A stretch of DNA of 64,000 nucleotides. Source: Carnobacterium iners. Its GTDB lineage: Bacteria; Bacillota; Bacilli; Lactobacillales; Carnobacteriaceae. The DNA lies in contig NZ_FXBJ01000002.1 of assembly GCF_900177385.1 (NCBI RefSeq), positions 2,298,001 to 2,362,000 on the forward strand. The letters are read 5' to 3'. The translations under genes were made by a program, and so were the position numbers. Below are positions 27,642 to 36,294 of the stretch, piece by piece. The first letter of the stretch is position 1. The number at the start of each line of letters is the position of its first letter. The notes beneath the pieces were generated by a model. The model was not told the DNA's origin. It worked only from the letters and a program-made list of their open reading frames with translations, and made no database searches.

Positions 27642-28547
27642 CTAAAAGAGTATATTATTATTATACTTAAGCCATTCGGAAATATCCTCAGGATAGTTTG
27701 CTTTTAATACAATTTTTTCCTGTGTAAAAGGATGAATAAAATCTAATTCGCAACAATGTAACGCTTGTCTTTGAATCCATTCATTTTTTTCTCCACCATA
27801 AAGATCATCTCCTATTAGTGGGTATCCAATATGAGAGAAATGTACGCGTATTTGATGCGTTCTACCGGTGTGTAACTGAATAGATACTAGCGTTGTGTTA
27901 TCAAATCTTTCTTTTACCCAATACTCTGTTAAAGCTGCTTTACCTTTTGGATTGACAATCCGTCTAACAATAGAATCTTCCGGCATCCCGATTGGTGCGT
28001 CTATCATCCCGTGTAAGCTATCGTTTAAATCTCCTGTTACTAAGGCGACATACTTTTTGTGTAACTGTTTTAATTTTAGTTCTTTATCTAACATGGCATG
28101 AGCATAACCATGTTTTGCGAATAACATTAAACCTGTTGTATCACGATCCAGTCGTGTCACAATATGAATGACTTGATCAATATAATTTTCACGTACATAA
28201 TAACCTTTTACACGATTAGCCATTGTATTTTTAGGATGAATCTTTGAAGGAATTGAAGCTACCCCATAAGGCTTATTGACAACTAGATAATGAGCATCTT
28301 CATAAATGATTTCGATTGGAATATCTATTGGAACTGTTGTATCGTAGCCTTTTTCATCTGGTATAGTTATCTCTACTTTATCCATATCTTCAAGATAATG
28401 GACAGCATTTTCTTCACACTGATTCACTTCTATTTTTCCGCCTTGAAACTTTATCTTTGCCAATAGTCCCCTTGAAATCCCTTTAGTTCTCAGAAAAGTT
28501 TTTACTTGTTGTTTTTCTGATGATTCATATATCCAATTAAATTTCAT
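27642..28547 (-). CDS. RluD-type ribosomal pseudouridine synthase
   Basis: About 301 residues. A short N-terminal S4-like region (GISRGLLAKIKFQGGKIEVNQ) precedes the RluA-family catalytic domain, whose Asp is in HIVTRLDRDTTGLMLFAK; LHTGRTHQIRVHFSHIGYPLIGDDLYGG is the closing signature. It converts uridines in rRNA or tRNA to pseudouridine; the target is not readable. The frame is open to a TTG at 28565, but the ATG at 28545-28547 is better spaced from GGAG. It overlaps nadK by 11 bases, so translation is coupled. This matches the yjbO position next to nadK in Bacillus. Confidence 0.9.
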   Translation of the reverse strand: MKFNWIYESSEKQQVKTFLRTKGISRGLLAKIKFQGGKIEVNQCEENAVHYLEDMDKVEITIPDEKGYDTTVPIDIPIEIIYEDAHYLVVNKPYGVASIPSKIHPKNTMANRVKGYYVRENYIDQVIHIVTRLDRDTTGLMLFAKHGYAHAMLDKELKLKQLHKKYVALVTGDLNDSLHGMIDAPIGMPEDSIVRRIVNPKGKAALTEYWVKERFDNTTLVSIQLHTGRTHQIRVHFSHIGYPLIGDDLYGGEKNEWIQRQALHCCELDFIHPFTQEKIVLKANYPEDISEWLKYNNNILF

Positions 28548-29349
28548 ATTTATTTTTCGCTCCAATAAACGCGTCTTCTACTCTACTCCAAAAATGAGTA
28601 TGCCTATATCTAGCAAAATGAATTCGCTCTTTTGCTATAAGATATTGTAATTCTACAATATTTTTTTCAGATGATGATAACTGATCGATGGTCAATATAA
28701 AACTATCTGTTGCATTTGGTCTTATCTTAATACATTCATCCGGTGCTACAATCATTGGCGAACTTAATGTTCTAAAAACTCGATTATTGATAGATGCTAT
28801 CTCCGCTAACTGAATAGCTTCGAGTCTGGGATGAATAATGGCTCCACCGACTGATTTATTGTATCCTGTTGATCCAGTAGGAGTTGATACACAAAGTCCA
28901 TCGCCTCTAAACCTTTCAAATAATTCGTCCTTAACAAATACATCACAAACCATTGTTCCATCTACACGTTTCATCGTTGATTCATTTAACGCTAGAAAAT
29001 GAGAAGGTTCTTTATTCCCTTGGTAGGTCACTTTAATGTCTAATAATGGATAACTAATGCTTTCACCTTTATCTTCCATCAAGCTTTCTACTAAATCTGG
29101 AAGTTCATAATCACGCCAATCTGTGTAGAAACCAAGGTGCCCTGTGTGTACTCCGACAAAACGTATTTTGTTTAAAAGATGCGCATAACGGTGAAAAGCC
29201 GATAATAAGGTTCCGTCGCCACCTATCGTGATAACTAGGTTAGGATTTTTATTATCAAGCTGGATAGCCTTTTCTTCTAACATCGCCTTCAACTCTGCTA
29301 CTAATGTTAGAGACTTTTCGTTATTATTATGGACAATAGCTATTCTCAC
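28537..29349 (-). CDS. nadK: NAD kinase
   Basis: A 270-residue enzyme making NADP from NAD and ATP. The GGDGT motif is in LVITIGGDGTLLSAFHRY (about 38-55), the NE pair in FLALNESTMKR, and the glycine-rich LCVSTPTGSTGYNKSVGGAIIHP is the substrate-binding signature. It has a GGAGGA site before the ATG. Between relQ and the pseudouridine synthase it forms a short relQ-nadK-rluD run on the minus strand that links alarmone synthesis and cofactor supply. Confidence 0.96.
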   Translation of the reverse strand: MRIAIVHNNNEKSLTLVAELKAMLEEKAIQLDNKNPNLVITIGGDGTLLSAFHRYAHLLNKIRFVGVHTGHLGFYTDWRDYELPDLVESLMEDKGESISYPLLDIKVTYQGNKEPSHFLALNESTMKRVDGTMVCDVFVKDELFERFRGDGLCVSTPTGSTGYNKSVGGAIIHPRLEAIQLAEIASINNRVFRTLSSPMIVAPDECIKIRPNATDSFILTIDQLSSSEKNIVELQYLIAKERIHFARYRHTHFWSRVEDAFIGAKNKYEI

Positions 29350-29387
29350 AGTTCTTTCCTCCTATCTTAAAACAATCAAGAATATGC

Positions 29388-30050
29388 TTATTTTATATTT
29401 TTATACTCATTTTTTTTAGGGTTATCTCGTTGATTATAAGAAAACATCTGTTGGGCTTCTTGGATTTCTTCTCTAATTTGAGACATTTCTTCATCCAATT
29501 GAAAAACAGCTTCTGCAGCTCTCTTTAAGCGGATTTTAATATCTTCCGGAAATTCTCCTTGATATTTATAATTTAACGAGTGCTCAATTGTTGCCCAAAA
29601 ATTCATAGAGAGAGTCCTTATTTGAACCTCAGCTAAAATTATTTTTTCGCCTTCAATAACCTGAACAGGGTACTCAAATACTACATGGTAAGAACGATAG
29701 CCACTCTCTTTCTTATTTGTAATATAATCTCGTTCTTCTATAATTTTAATATCGTTTCGATTTCTCAATAAACGAACAACTTCATGGATATCATCCACAA
29801 ACTGACACATAATTCTTAAGCCAGCTATATCTTGCATATCTGTTTCTAAATGTTTCAATGGCACATTGCGTAGTTTTGCTTTAGCTAAGATACTTTCTAC
29901 GGGCTTCACTCGTCCGGTAACAAATTCAATTGGAGTATGCAAGTTTTCTTTTCCAAATTGCTTTCGAATACCTTTTAATTTAACTTTTAATTCTTCCACT
30001 GCTTGTTCGTAAGGTATTAAAAATTCTTTCCAGTTCATCTCTTCATCCAT
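29388..30050 (-). CDS. relQ: Small alarmone synthetase RelQ (GTP pyrophosphokinase)
   Basis: A 220-residue single-domain (p)ppGpp synthetase without a hydrolase domain. Motifs: the FVTGRVKPVESILAKAK ATP-binding region, MQDIAGLRIMCQFVDDI, GYRSYHVVFEYPV, and the catalytic ILAEVQIRTLSMNFWATIEH with the EVQIRT Glu. The C-terminal helix (EEMSQIREEIQEAQQMFSY) is that of the tetrameric RelQ/YjbM type rather than RelP. The ATG at 30048-30050 has GAAGG eight bases upstream; the frame extends 7 codons further without a ribosome site. It is divergent from yjbK. Confidence 0.94.
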   Translation of the reverse strand: MDEEMNWKEFLIPYEQAVEELKVKLKGIRKQFGKENLHTPIEFVTGRVKPVESILAKAKLRNVPLKHLETDMQDIAGLRIMCQFVDDIHEVVRLLRNRNDIKIIEERDYITNKKESGYRSYHVVFEYPVQVIEGEKIILAEVQIRTLSMNFWATIEHSLNYKYQGEFPEDIKIRLKRAAEAVFQLDEEMSQIREEIQEAQQMFSYNQRDNPKKNEYKNIK

Positions 30051-30250
30051 AATTTTAACCTTCTTTATCAATCATTTTAACATCTTTTGCTTAAAGATTG
30101 CCTATTCATTTATTTTAACATATACCGGTTAAAATAAGAACTATTCGAAGTTTACATGAAAAAAACAAATATATGCTATTCTAATGATAACTTAATCATA
30201 AAGTTAAAAGTAATTTATACTAATCTAATTAACTAGAGGAGTTAATAAAC

Positions 30251-30835
30251 ATGAGCGAAGAACTAGAAATAGAGTTTAAGAATAAATTATCTACTAAAGA
30301 GTACCATCGTCTCCTTGAGTATTTTAAAGTACAGGAAAATGACTTCTTTACACAAGAAAATCACTACTTTGATTCTAATTTATGGGAATTAAAAGAAATG
30401 CAGGCTGGTTTAAGAATTAGAGTGCTTAAAGATTCAGCCGAATTAACACTTAAAACACCTTTTAATCATTATCTATTAGAAACAACAGATTGTTTATCGT
30501 TGACTGAAGCTAAACAATTATTGTTAGAAAATAAAATTGACTCTACTGGTCAAGTGGGTAAAAAACTAAGAGAACTAGCTATTGAACCAATGACCGTTCA
30601 TTTAATTGGATCACTTATAACCAAACGATTTGAAGTAAAGATTCCAACAGGTCTAATTGTGTTAGACCAAAGCTTTTATGGAGAACAAATAGACTTCGAA
30701 TTAGAATTTGAAGTTCAAGAAGATCAAGCCGGAAAAATTAATTTTAATAAGTTTTTAAAAAAACACAACTTAAAAAGAGTTCCCTCAGAAAATAAGATCA
30801 TCAGAATGATTAAAGAATCACAAAAATCTAATTAG
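30251..30835 (+). CDS. CYTH domain protein (YjbK-like)
   Basis: A 194-residue triphosphate tunnel protein. The ExExK signature is near the N-terminus (E6-I-E8-F-K10), followed by YFDSNLWELKEMQAGLRIRV and LTLKTP. The ending LEFEVQEDQAGKINFNKFLKK is the usual C-terminal block. Members bind triphosphates with divalent metal; activity of this subgroup (triphosphatase or other) is not known to me. The ribosome site is GAGGAG, 9 bases before the ATG. It is divergent from relQ, as in the conserved yjb cluster of Bacillus, and is followed by spxH. Confidence 0.88.
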   Translation: MSEELEIEFKNKLSTKEYHRLLEYFKVQENDFFTQENHYFDSNLWELKEMQAGLRIRVLKDSAELTLKTPFNHYLLETTDCLSLTEAKQLLLENKIDSTGQVGKKLRELAIEPMTVHLIGSLITKRFEVKIPTGLIVLDQSFYGEQIDFELEFEVQEDQAGKINFNKFLKKHNLKRVPSENKIIRMIKESQKSN

Positions 30836-31009
30836 TCCATATTGGCCCATAACATTAAGCTTATGGCAAAACTGTGACTATTAGCCTATTTTTTAAATTT
30901 AACATAAGTCTTTTTGGTACTATTTTCTAAGTTTATTTGATAAAGTGGAGATGTTACAAAAATATTGGTAAATTTGTAAAATATTATAAAAAGTAAAGGT
31001 GAACTATAA

Positions 31010-31678
31010 ATGATAACAAGTACGCATTCCAGTAAAGGGAATCAATACAAACAAATCACTGAAATTTATTTATTCATCAACCCCATTGGTTCTGCATGTT
31101 ATCAAGCGGAAAATGGATTGTTGGACTTTATCGAGTCACGCGAAAATAAAATTCATTTCCACTTTATTCCTGTCCATAATTTCAAGACATTTTCTGATTA
31201 TATGAAAGCAAAAAAAATACCTAAAAATGATTTAGATTTAAGAAATAAACATTTCTTTCAAATCTACGAAGCTTGTCTAGCTTATGCCGCTGCTTCAATG
31301 CAGGGTAAAAAGAAAGGTCGCTTATTTTTAATGGGCTTACAACAAGCTATTACTATCGACGAAAAGCCTTTTTCACAAAAATTAGTTTTGGAAATAGCCA
31401 TAAAATCTAATTTAGATATTGAAATGTTTTCTGAAGATAAACAATCAGAATTTGCTAAAACCGCTTTTGAAGCAGATCAGAAAGTAGCCCGAGAAATGCA
31501 TGTTCTCTCTAATCCATCGTGCGTTGTTTTTAACAATCAAAGTTCTAATCATGGGTTTTTAATAGAAGAAGATATTAATTTTGAGACACTACAAGCATTA
31601 TGTAGTGAAAACAAAGATGAGAACTACTCAGCATTTTCTAGTAAAAACGAAAAAAAAAATCATCTATTAATTCTTTAA
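31010..31678 (+). CDS. spxH: Spx-degradation adaptor SpxH (YjbH), DsbA-like fold
   Basis: A 222-residue protein of the DsbA-like YjbH family, the adaptor that delivers the transcription factor Spx to ClpXP. The N-terminal strand IYLFINPIGSACYQAENGLL occupies the thioredoxin active-site position; only one cysteine (Cys in GSACYQ) is left there, so it is not a CxxC oxidoreductase. KHFFQIYEACLAYAAASMQGKKKGRLFL and ARE-MHVLSNPSCVVFN follow. The ribosome site AAAGGTGAAC precedes the ATG. Its client gene spx is about 6 kb away in this window. It ends in a clean terminator. Confidence 0.85.
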   Translation: MITSTHSSKGNQYKQITEIYLFINPIGSACYQAENGLLDFIESRENKIHFHFIPVHNFKTFSDYMKAKKIPKNDLDLRNKHFFQIYEACLAYAAASMQGKKKGRLFLMGLQQAITIDEKPFSQKLVLEIAIKSNLDIEMFSEDKQSEFAKTAFEADQKVAREMHVLSNPSCVVFNNQSSNHGFLIEEDINFETLQALCSENKDENYSAFSSKNEKKNHLLIL

Positions 31679-31735
31679 TTTATTTAATAAATACATCTAT
31701 TCATTAAATAATTTGGGTTCTATCGTTAAATGCTC

Positions 31736-31769
31736 AACCCTCAAAATATTTTTATTTGAGGGTTTTTTT
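31736..31769 (+). terminator. Terminator of spxH
   Basis: A perfect 10-bp stem (31736-31745 and 31755-31764) with a 9-base loop, followed by seven T. The ISL3 insertion begins 20 bases further. Confidence 0.92.
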
Positions 31770-31780
31770 CCGTTATTAGG

Positions 31781-31788
31781 CGCTAAAA
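31781..31788. repeat. Target-site duplication, left copy
   Basis: The octamer CGCTAAAA is identical to the one at 33111-33118 directly outside the other end of the insertion sequence; ISL3-family elements make 8-bp duplications. Confidence 0.88.
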
Positions 31789-31932
31789 GGTTCTACATCA
31801 ACTAACGTTGGTGAAAAATAATAATCTTTAACTTATCCTATTTTCAACCTGTTTTGTAGCTGGTATTAAGCGGCTGCGGAGCAGGTATTTTTTTGACTTT
31901 TCATGTAAGAAGAACTGTCTTTACCTATCTTT

Positions 31933-33011
31933 CTATTTAAAATCATTGTCTTCAACAGCTTGGATAACGGATTGATAGATTGCGTAAGTAGTGCTCAAAA
32001 TAGCCTCATAGCTTAGCATTTCGGATACAATGGCCGCTTCAAGTCGTTGTCTAAACATAGAATAGTAAGAATAAGTTGTATAAGATAAATTACTTTCTTT
32101 TTTCAACATTTTCTTCCAGTAACGTTTTAGGCGGCGGTATTTCTTTTGATCTTCTCCGTTTGAGGTATTTAATCGATTCCTCACATTAACTCTTGTTTTA
32201 TTTATAGAGCGATTAATTAATTGAATAATATGAAAGCGATTGATAATGATTTTTGCTTTTGGAAAAAGAATGGGTATAAAACTTGTGTAACTAGCATTCA
32301 TATCTACTGTGATGGTTTGAAACTTTTCCCGCTCACGGAGACTATAGTGTGAGATAAAATGGTTTTTTACCGTCCTTCCATCTCTAGAGGGTAAAACATC
32401 TAAAATATTTCCAGCTTTTGCATCAATGTATTCAAAAGCTAATTGGCCCTTAGCATATTTGAATTTGTCAAATGATAAATTCTCAGGAAGAGTTCGATCA
32501 TACGATTGAATTTTTTTAGCTTCTTGGTTGATTAATCGTTGAACCGTTGGTGCTGAAACACTGCTATTTCTAGCAATATTCTTAATAGACTGAGCGTCTG
32601 TTGTTTTGAATAAGATAAGTCCTTTGACAGTATTGGCAATAAAACAATGGTCTTTTACCAAGGGAGTTTTAGCTGTAAAGGTTGCTTTACGAAATTTACA
32701 CATGAATCGTTGTTTTTTAATAACAGATAAGTCGGATGAACTCCAGCCATTGGGAGTGTAATACGAGATAATTGGGTGCCATTTCGATAAAGGGAGTAAC
32801 CTTTATTCCGGGCTTGGCATTTAGCACACGCCGTCGGCATATAAGCTAGCTTTCCTTCAATAAATTTACTTCTTTTTCCTTTATATTGGTCGTAATAAAC
32901 ACAATTATCCTTAAATTCGATATTTCCATCTTGAATATCTAGTATTTTTAGCATATCATTTGAAGTAGGCAAGTGAGTTCCTCCTAGTGGTAAGTTTTCG
33001 TCGACTATCAT
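31933..33011 (-). pseudogene. ISL3-family transposase, frameshifted and C-terminally truncated
   Basis: Two frames together give about 359 residues against the 420-430 I expect. The first frame (33011 to about 32700) holds the N-terminal zinc-finger-like cysteines (TACAKCQ). The second (to 31933) holds the helix-turn-helix (AQSIKNIARNSSVSAPTVQR) and part of the DDE core: Asp in TITVDMNASY, then IINRFHIIQLINRS, where most relatives I recall have DRFH, so the second catalytic Asp seems changed to Asn. The frames meet at a run of six A (32713-32718); one more A, or a -1 ribosomal slip at A AAA AAC, would join them. The C-terminal part with the catalytic Glu (PLEGIN-like) is absent, so I call it inactive. 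Confidence 0.85.
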
Positions 33012-33060
33012 TTTACAGGAGAACTCACTTGTTTTCTATTTATATTTAAATAAATATTAA

Positions 33061-33099
33061 AAATGACGTTAGTGAGTTTTTTACTCACCAACGTCATTT
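33061..33099. repeat. Subterminal palindrome inside the IS right end
   Basis: 17-base arms (33061-33077 and 33083-33099) pair at 16 positions around a TTTTT loop. The right arm is part of the terminal repeat of the IS. It could act as a barrier to transcription entering the element or as a transposase-binding site. Confidence 0.7.
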
Positions 33100-33110
33100 A
33101 TTGTACAACC

Positions 33111-33118
33111 CGCTAAAA
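33111..33118. repeat. Target-site duplication, right copy
   Basis: Second copy of the octamer CGCTAAAA, immediately outside the right end of the ISL3 element. Confidence 0.88.
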
Positions 33119-33149
33119 AAATGATAGTAGTTTTTATTCACCAACATCA
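33115..33149 (-). terminator. Probable terminator of pepF
   Basis: On the minus strand a 9-bp stem with one mismatch (arms 33141-33149 and 33122-33130) is followed by seven T (33115-33121). The IS target duplication overlaps the T-run, so the element inserted at the foot of this terminator. Confidence 0.55.
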
Positions 33150-33156
33150 GTAAGTA

Positions 33157-34980
33157 TTATTTATTTATTTTACTTCTTGCACTTTCTTCTAGTTCATCTA
33201 GTCTTAATTTAAAAACGGTCATTGCTTCTTCTAGATAAGTTTTTTTAGTCATATCTACACCAGCTTTTTTCATGACATCAATTGGGTAGTCGCTACTTCC
33301 CGATTTCAAATAAACTAGAAAATTTTCTAAAGATTTGCCCGTTTTATCTTTTAAAATTTTATCAGCAAGTGCTGTAGCAGCAGAAAAACCTGTAGAATAT
33401 TGATAAACATAATAGTTATAATAAAAATGTGGGATTCTAGACCACTCATAAATGATTCCAGGGTCTTGTGAAACCGAAGGACCATAATATTTGCTATTTA
33501 ATTTCTTATAAGCTTGATTTAAAAAGTCTGCAGTTAAAGGAGTTTCTTTTGCTGATTCTTGATGTATAAAATGCTCAAATTCAGCAAACTGTGTCTGTCT
33601 AAATATTGTTCCTTTAAAACCATCTAAATAATGATTTAAAATATACGAACGTATTTCTGGTTTGGTTTGAGTTTTTAATAAGTATTCTGTTAAAAGATTT
33701 TCGTTCGTTGTTGAAGCTATTTCTGCTAAAAATATGGAATAGTCTCCATAAACATAGGGTTGATTTTTTCGTGTAAAATAACTGTGAACACTATGTCCTA
33801 ACTCATGTACTAGTGTGTAAAGATGATTTAATGAATCATGCCAATTTAATAAAATATAAGGTTGTGTCTCATATGCTCCAGAGGAGTAAGCCCCACTTCT
33901 TTTCCCTTCATTCTCCACAACATCTATCCAGCGGTCCTTAAAAGCTTGTTTTAATACTGCTTGATACTCTTCACCTAAGGGTTCTAGTGCTTTTAAAACC
34001 GTTTCTTTTGCTTCATTATAGGTGAATTGAATAGTAGCTTCTCCCATAATTGGTGTATACATATCGTACATGTGTAGCTCGCTAACCGAAAGAAGTTTTT
34101 TTCTTAGTGCTACGTAACGATGAAGTAAGTGAAGATTCTCATCCACTACCGATAGCAATGTGTCGTATACTGCCTCAGGTATATGGCCTGCTGATAACGC
34201 TGCTTCACGTGCAGATCCATAGTGATGAACAGCAGCGTTATAATTATGATATTTGATATGGGAAGATAGTGTACTTGCAAAAGTATTATTTAGTCCTTTA
34301 TAGACTTTGTATAGAGCTTTAAAGCCTGCCTCTCGGAGTAAACGATCTGTACTTTCCATCACCTGTCCATAGACACCATGAGATAATTGCATTGCATTTC
34401 CATCCTTATCTTCTATAGTTGGGAACTGGATATCAGCATTATTTAAAATATTAAATGTTCGACTCGAAGCCCCGAACAGTTCACCTGCACCAGCTAACAA
34501 CGATTCTGACTCAGCTGTTAAAACATGTTTTCTTAAAGCTGTTAGCCTATCAATAAAATGCTGATACGTAGCCAATTCACTGTTATCTTTCAGGAATTCG
34601 GATAACACTTCTTCTGGTATTTCTAATAGTTCTGGTTCAAACCAAGATATAGACTCACTTATTTTTGTTACTAAAAGTGATGCTTGTTCAAACATTGCTT
34701 GATAAACAGTATTTATTGTATCTTGGTCATTCTTCAAATGAGCATAAACATAAATAGTTTCTAATTGATTAGAAACTTCTAAAATATATTGAATACCGTT
34801 CAATAAAATCTCTGAACTTTCGCTTAACTTTCCTTTAAATGCAGAAATTCCAGTTATTTTACTTTCTAAATCTCGATAGGAAATAAAAAAATCTTTATCC
34901 GTTTTAAAAATAACTTCTAAATTCCAAGTTAATTTTTCAGGCACTTCTTCACGTTTCGGCAATCCTTCAAATTCGCTCAT
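33157..34980 (-). CDS. pepF: Oligoendopeptidase F
   Basis: A 607-residue cytosolic M3-family zinc peptidase that trims oligopeptides. The zinc motif HExxH is in TLVHELGHSVHSYF (about 385-398), with the third ligand Glu in IFLAEIASTTNENLL. An N-terminal helical domain with the block LSHGVYGQVMESTDR and the C-terminal FYNYYVYQYSTGFSAATALA are normal for PepF. The frame is open 20 codons further upstream through a tandem 9-bp repeat, but the ATG at 34978-34980, 8 bases after GGAGGGG, is the likely start (MSEFEGLPKR). It probably digests peptides brought in by the Opp system nearby. Confidence 0.95.
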   Translation of the reverse strand: MSEFEGLPKREEVPEKLTWNLEVIFKTDKDFFISYRDLESKITGISAFKGKLSESSEILLNGIQYILEVSNQLETIYVYAHLKNDQDTINTVYQAMFEQASLLVTKISESISWFEPELLEIPEEVLSEFLKDNSELATYQHFIDRLTALRKHVLTAESESLLAGAGELFGASSRTFNILNNADIQFPTIEDKDGNAMQLSHGVYGQVMESTDRLLREAGFKALYKVYKGLNNTFASTLSSHIKYHNYNAAVHHYGSAREAALSAGHIPEAVYDTLLSVVDENLHLLHRYVALRKKLLSVSELHMYDMYTPIMGEATIQFTYNEAKETVLKALEPLGEEYQAVLKQAFKDRWIDVVENEGKRSGAYSSGAYETQPYILLNWHDSLNHLYTLVHELGHSVHSYFTRKNQPYVYGDYSIFLAEIASTTNENLLTEYLLKTQTKPEIRSYILNHYLDGFKGTIFRQTQFAEFEHFIHQESAKETPLTADFLNQAYKKLNSKYYGPSVSQDPGIIYEWSRIPHFYYNYYVYQYSTGFSAATALADKILKDKTGKSLENFLVYLKSGSSDYPIDVMKKAGVDMTKKTYLEEAMTVFKLRLDELEESARSKINK

Positions 34981-35001
34981 TTTATTATCCCCCTCCATTT
35001 T

Positions 35002-35028
35002 AAACACTTTAAACACTTTAAACACTTT
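35002..35028. repeat. Three tandem 9-bp repeats before pepF
   Basis: The unit AAACACTTT occurs three times without interruption, 22-48 bases upstream of the pepF start codon and just after the coiA stop codon. It would encode the repeated VFK of the extended frame. Copy number could vary between strains. Confidence 0.8.
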
Positions 35029-35045
35029 TAATTTTACCATATACT

Positions 35046-36227
35046 TTAATTACTTAAAGAGAATTCCTTCGAAAAACTAGCCATTTTTTCTTGTTCATTT
35101 TTATAATAATAAGGTTTTCTTCTCAAAATCCATTGGTTAGAATCTTTTTCCTCTAAAATAGCTACTTTTATTAATAAGCGAATATAACAATAAAGTGGCT
35201 TTTTTTGTTCTTCTAATGAAAGTAAAGGCATTTTATAAAAAATGATTTCCTTATTTTTTATCATTTCATTTATTTGCTTGTCCAGTTGTTTTAAAGTAAT
35301 CACTGAATGAATATTATTTTGTGAAAGCCACTTAAGTAAGATATATTTCCAAAAATGGGGAAGTGTTTTAATCATTATCTGATCCGTTACCACTAAATAG
35401 ATTTCTTTCGGTAGTGAAATTAAAGAGTCTCCTCTATGGTAGATATATTTTTGAAATAATACTACTTCTGGTGTTTGATACATTCTTCCTTGATTAAGAA
35501 AATTGTGGCTTTGCATTAATTCATTAGATTTAGGTAGCTCTTCACTCTTTTTGCTTTTTGTTTTATTCGAGATTTTCTTCATTAAAACAGGCACATCAAC
35601 TAGTGTAAATTGATCTAACTTTATTAGATACTTGTCATAGGTTATTTTTTGTGTTGTATTTTTCTGTTGAATATTTGAATAAAAATAGACAGTCCTTTTT
35701 ATAACATCTAAGAAAAAAAGACTTGATTTAATTTGAGCATTACCATAGATAAAAAGTCGCTGAAACGCTGTAATTTTATCGTCAAGTTTAAATTGAGAAC
35801 CAACTATCCAAAGAACATCATACCCCTTACTTTTATATCCAACTGTTCTTTCTATCATTCTTTTTAAAGGTAATGAACTACACTGAAATTCGATAGCTAT
35901 TGCCTTAGTTTGACTTATCCAAACAAGAATATCAGGACGTTGGTTCAAATTAGGTAGATAGGCTTCTAATTGGCAAATAAGTCCTTGTTTAGTAAACCAT
36001 TCATACAATAGTTGTTTCCCTTGGAGATGTTCTCTTGTTTCACCTTCTGAAAACGAAGAACAATTCGTTTGACTAAAATGTGAAAAGTGGGCTACTTTTA
36101 AACTTCCTTTTTTTAAAAATACATAATCCTTACAATTAGGACAGTAATAATGATTAGTTGTTTGTGCGACTTCTTTTAATGAATTAGCATAAATCAGTTC
36201 ATTTTTTTCATCTAAAGCTACCAACAT
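35046..36227 (-). CDS. coiA: Competence protein CoiA family
   Basis: About 393 residues. An N-terminal zinc-ribbon-like part (YYCPNCKDYVFLKKGSLKVAHFSH) is followed by a nuclease-like core (HLQGKQLLYEWF, then QRPDILVW and AIAIEFQCSSLP, resembling the D...ExQ/ExK pattern of restriction-type nucleases). The C-terminal half is lysine-rich and less conserved. CoiA promotes recombination of incoming DNA in naturally competent streptococci and bacilli; whether this strain is competent cannot be told here. The ATG at 36225-36227 follows GGAAGTG, five codons into the open frame. Order mecA-coiA-pepF is as in Bacillus. Confidence 0.88.
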   Translation of the reverse strand: MLVALDEKNELIYANSLKEVAQTTNHYYCPNCKDYVFLKKGSLKVAHFSHFSQTNCSSFSEGETREHLQGKQLLYEWFTKQGLICQLEAYLPNLNQRPDILVWISQTKAIAIEFQCSSLPLKRMIERTVGYKSKGYDVLWIVGSQFKLDDKITAFQRLFIYGNAQIKSSLFFLDVIKRTVYFYSNIQQKNTTQKITYDKYLIKLDQFTLVDVPVLMKKISNKTKSKKSEELPKSNELMQSHNFLNQGRMYQTPEVVLFQKYIYHRGDSLISLPKEIYLVVTDQIMIKTLPHFWKYILLKWLSQNNIHSVITLKQLDKQINEMIKNKEIIFYKMPLLSLEEQKKPLYCYIRLLIKVAILEEKDSNQWILRRKPYYYKNEQEKMASFSKEFSLSN

Positions 36228-36294
36228 TAGAATCACTTCCATTCATACGGTTTTATTTAATGTCCGCAAAATGTTTCTTTATTCAATAAAAAAT

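Larger units (their letters stand above)
31789..33110 (-). mobile_element. ISL3-family insertion sequence, decayed copy (1322 bp)
   Basis: The element has both ends. The left end starts GGTTCTACATCAACTAACGT; the right end, read on the minus strand, starts GGTTGTACAATAAATGACGT, and both continue TGGTGA, so the imperfect terminal repeats agree at most positions. It is flanked by identical 8-bp copies of CGCTAAAA, which fixes the ends exactly. The transposase on the minus strand is frameshifted, has Asn where I expect a catalytic Asp, and lacks its C-terminus. At 1322 bp the element is shorter than the roughly 1.4-1.5 kb I expect for the family, which fits an internal deletion. It lies between the terminators of spxH and pepF and breaks no host gene. 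Confidence 0.88.

Noticed and set aside
30836-31009. Small RNA or riboswitch between yjbK and spxH
   Set aside because: Only a weak CCATAA/TTATGG inverted repeat is visible; no terminator or known motif supports an RNA gene.
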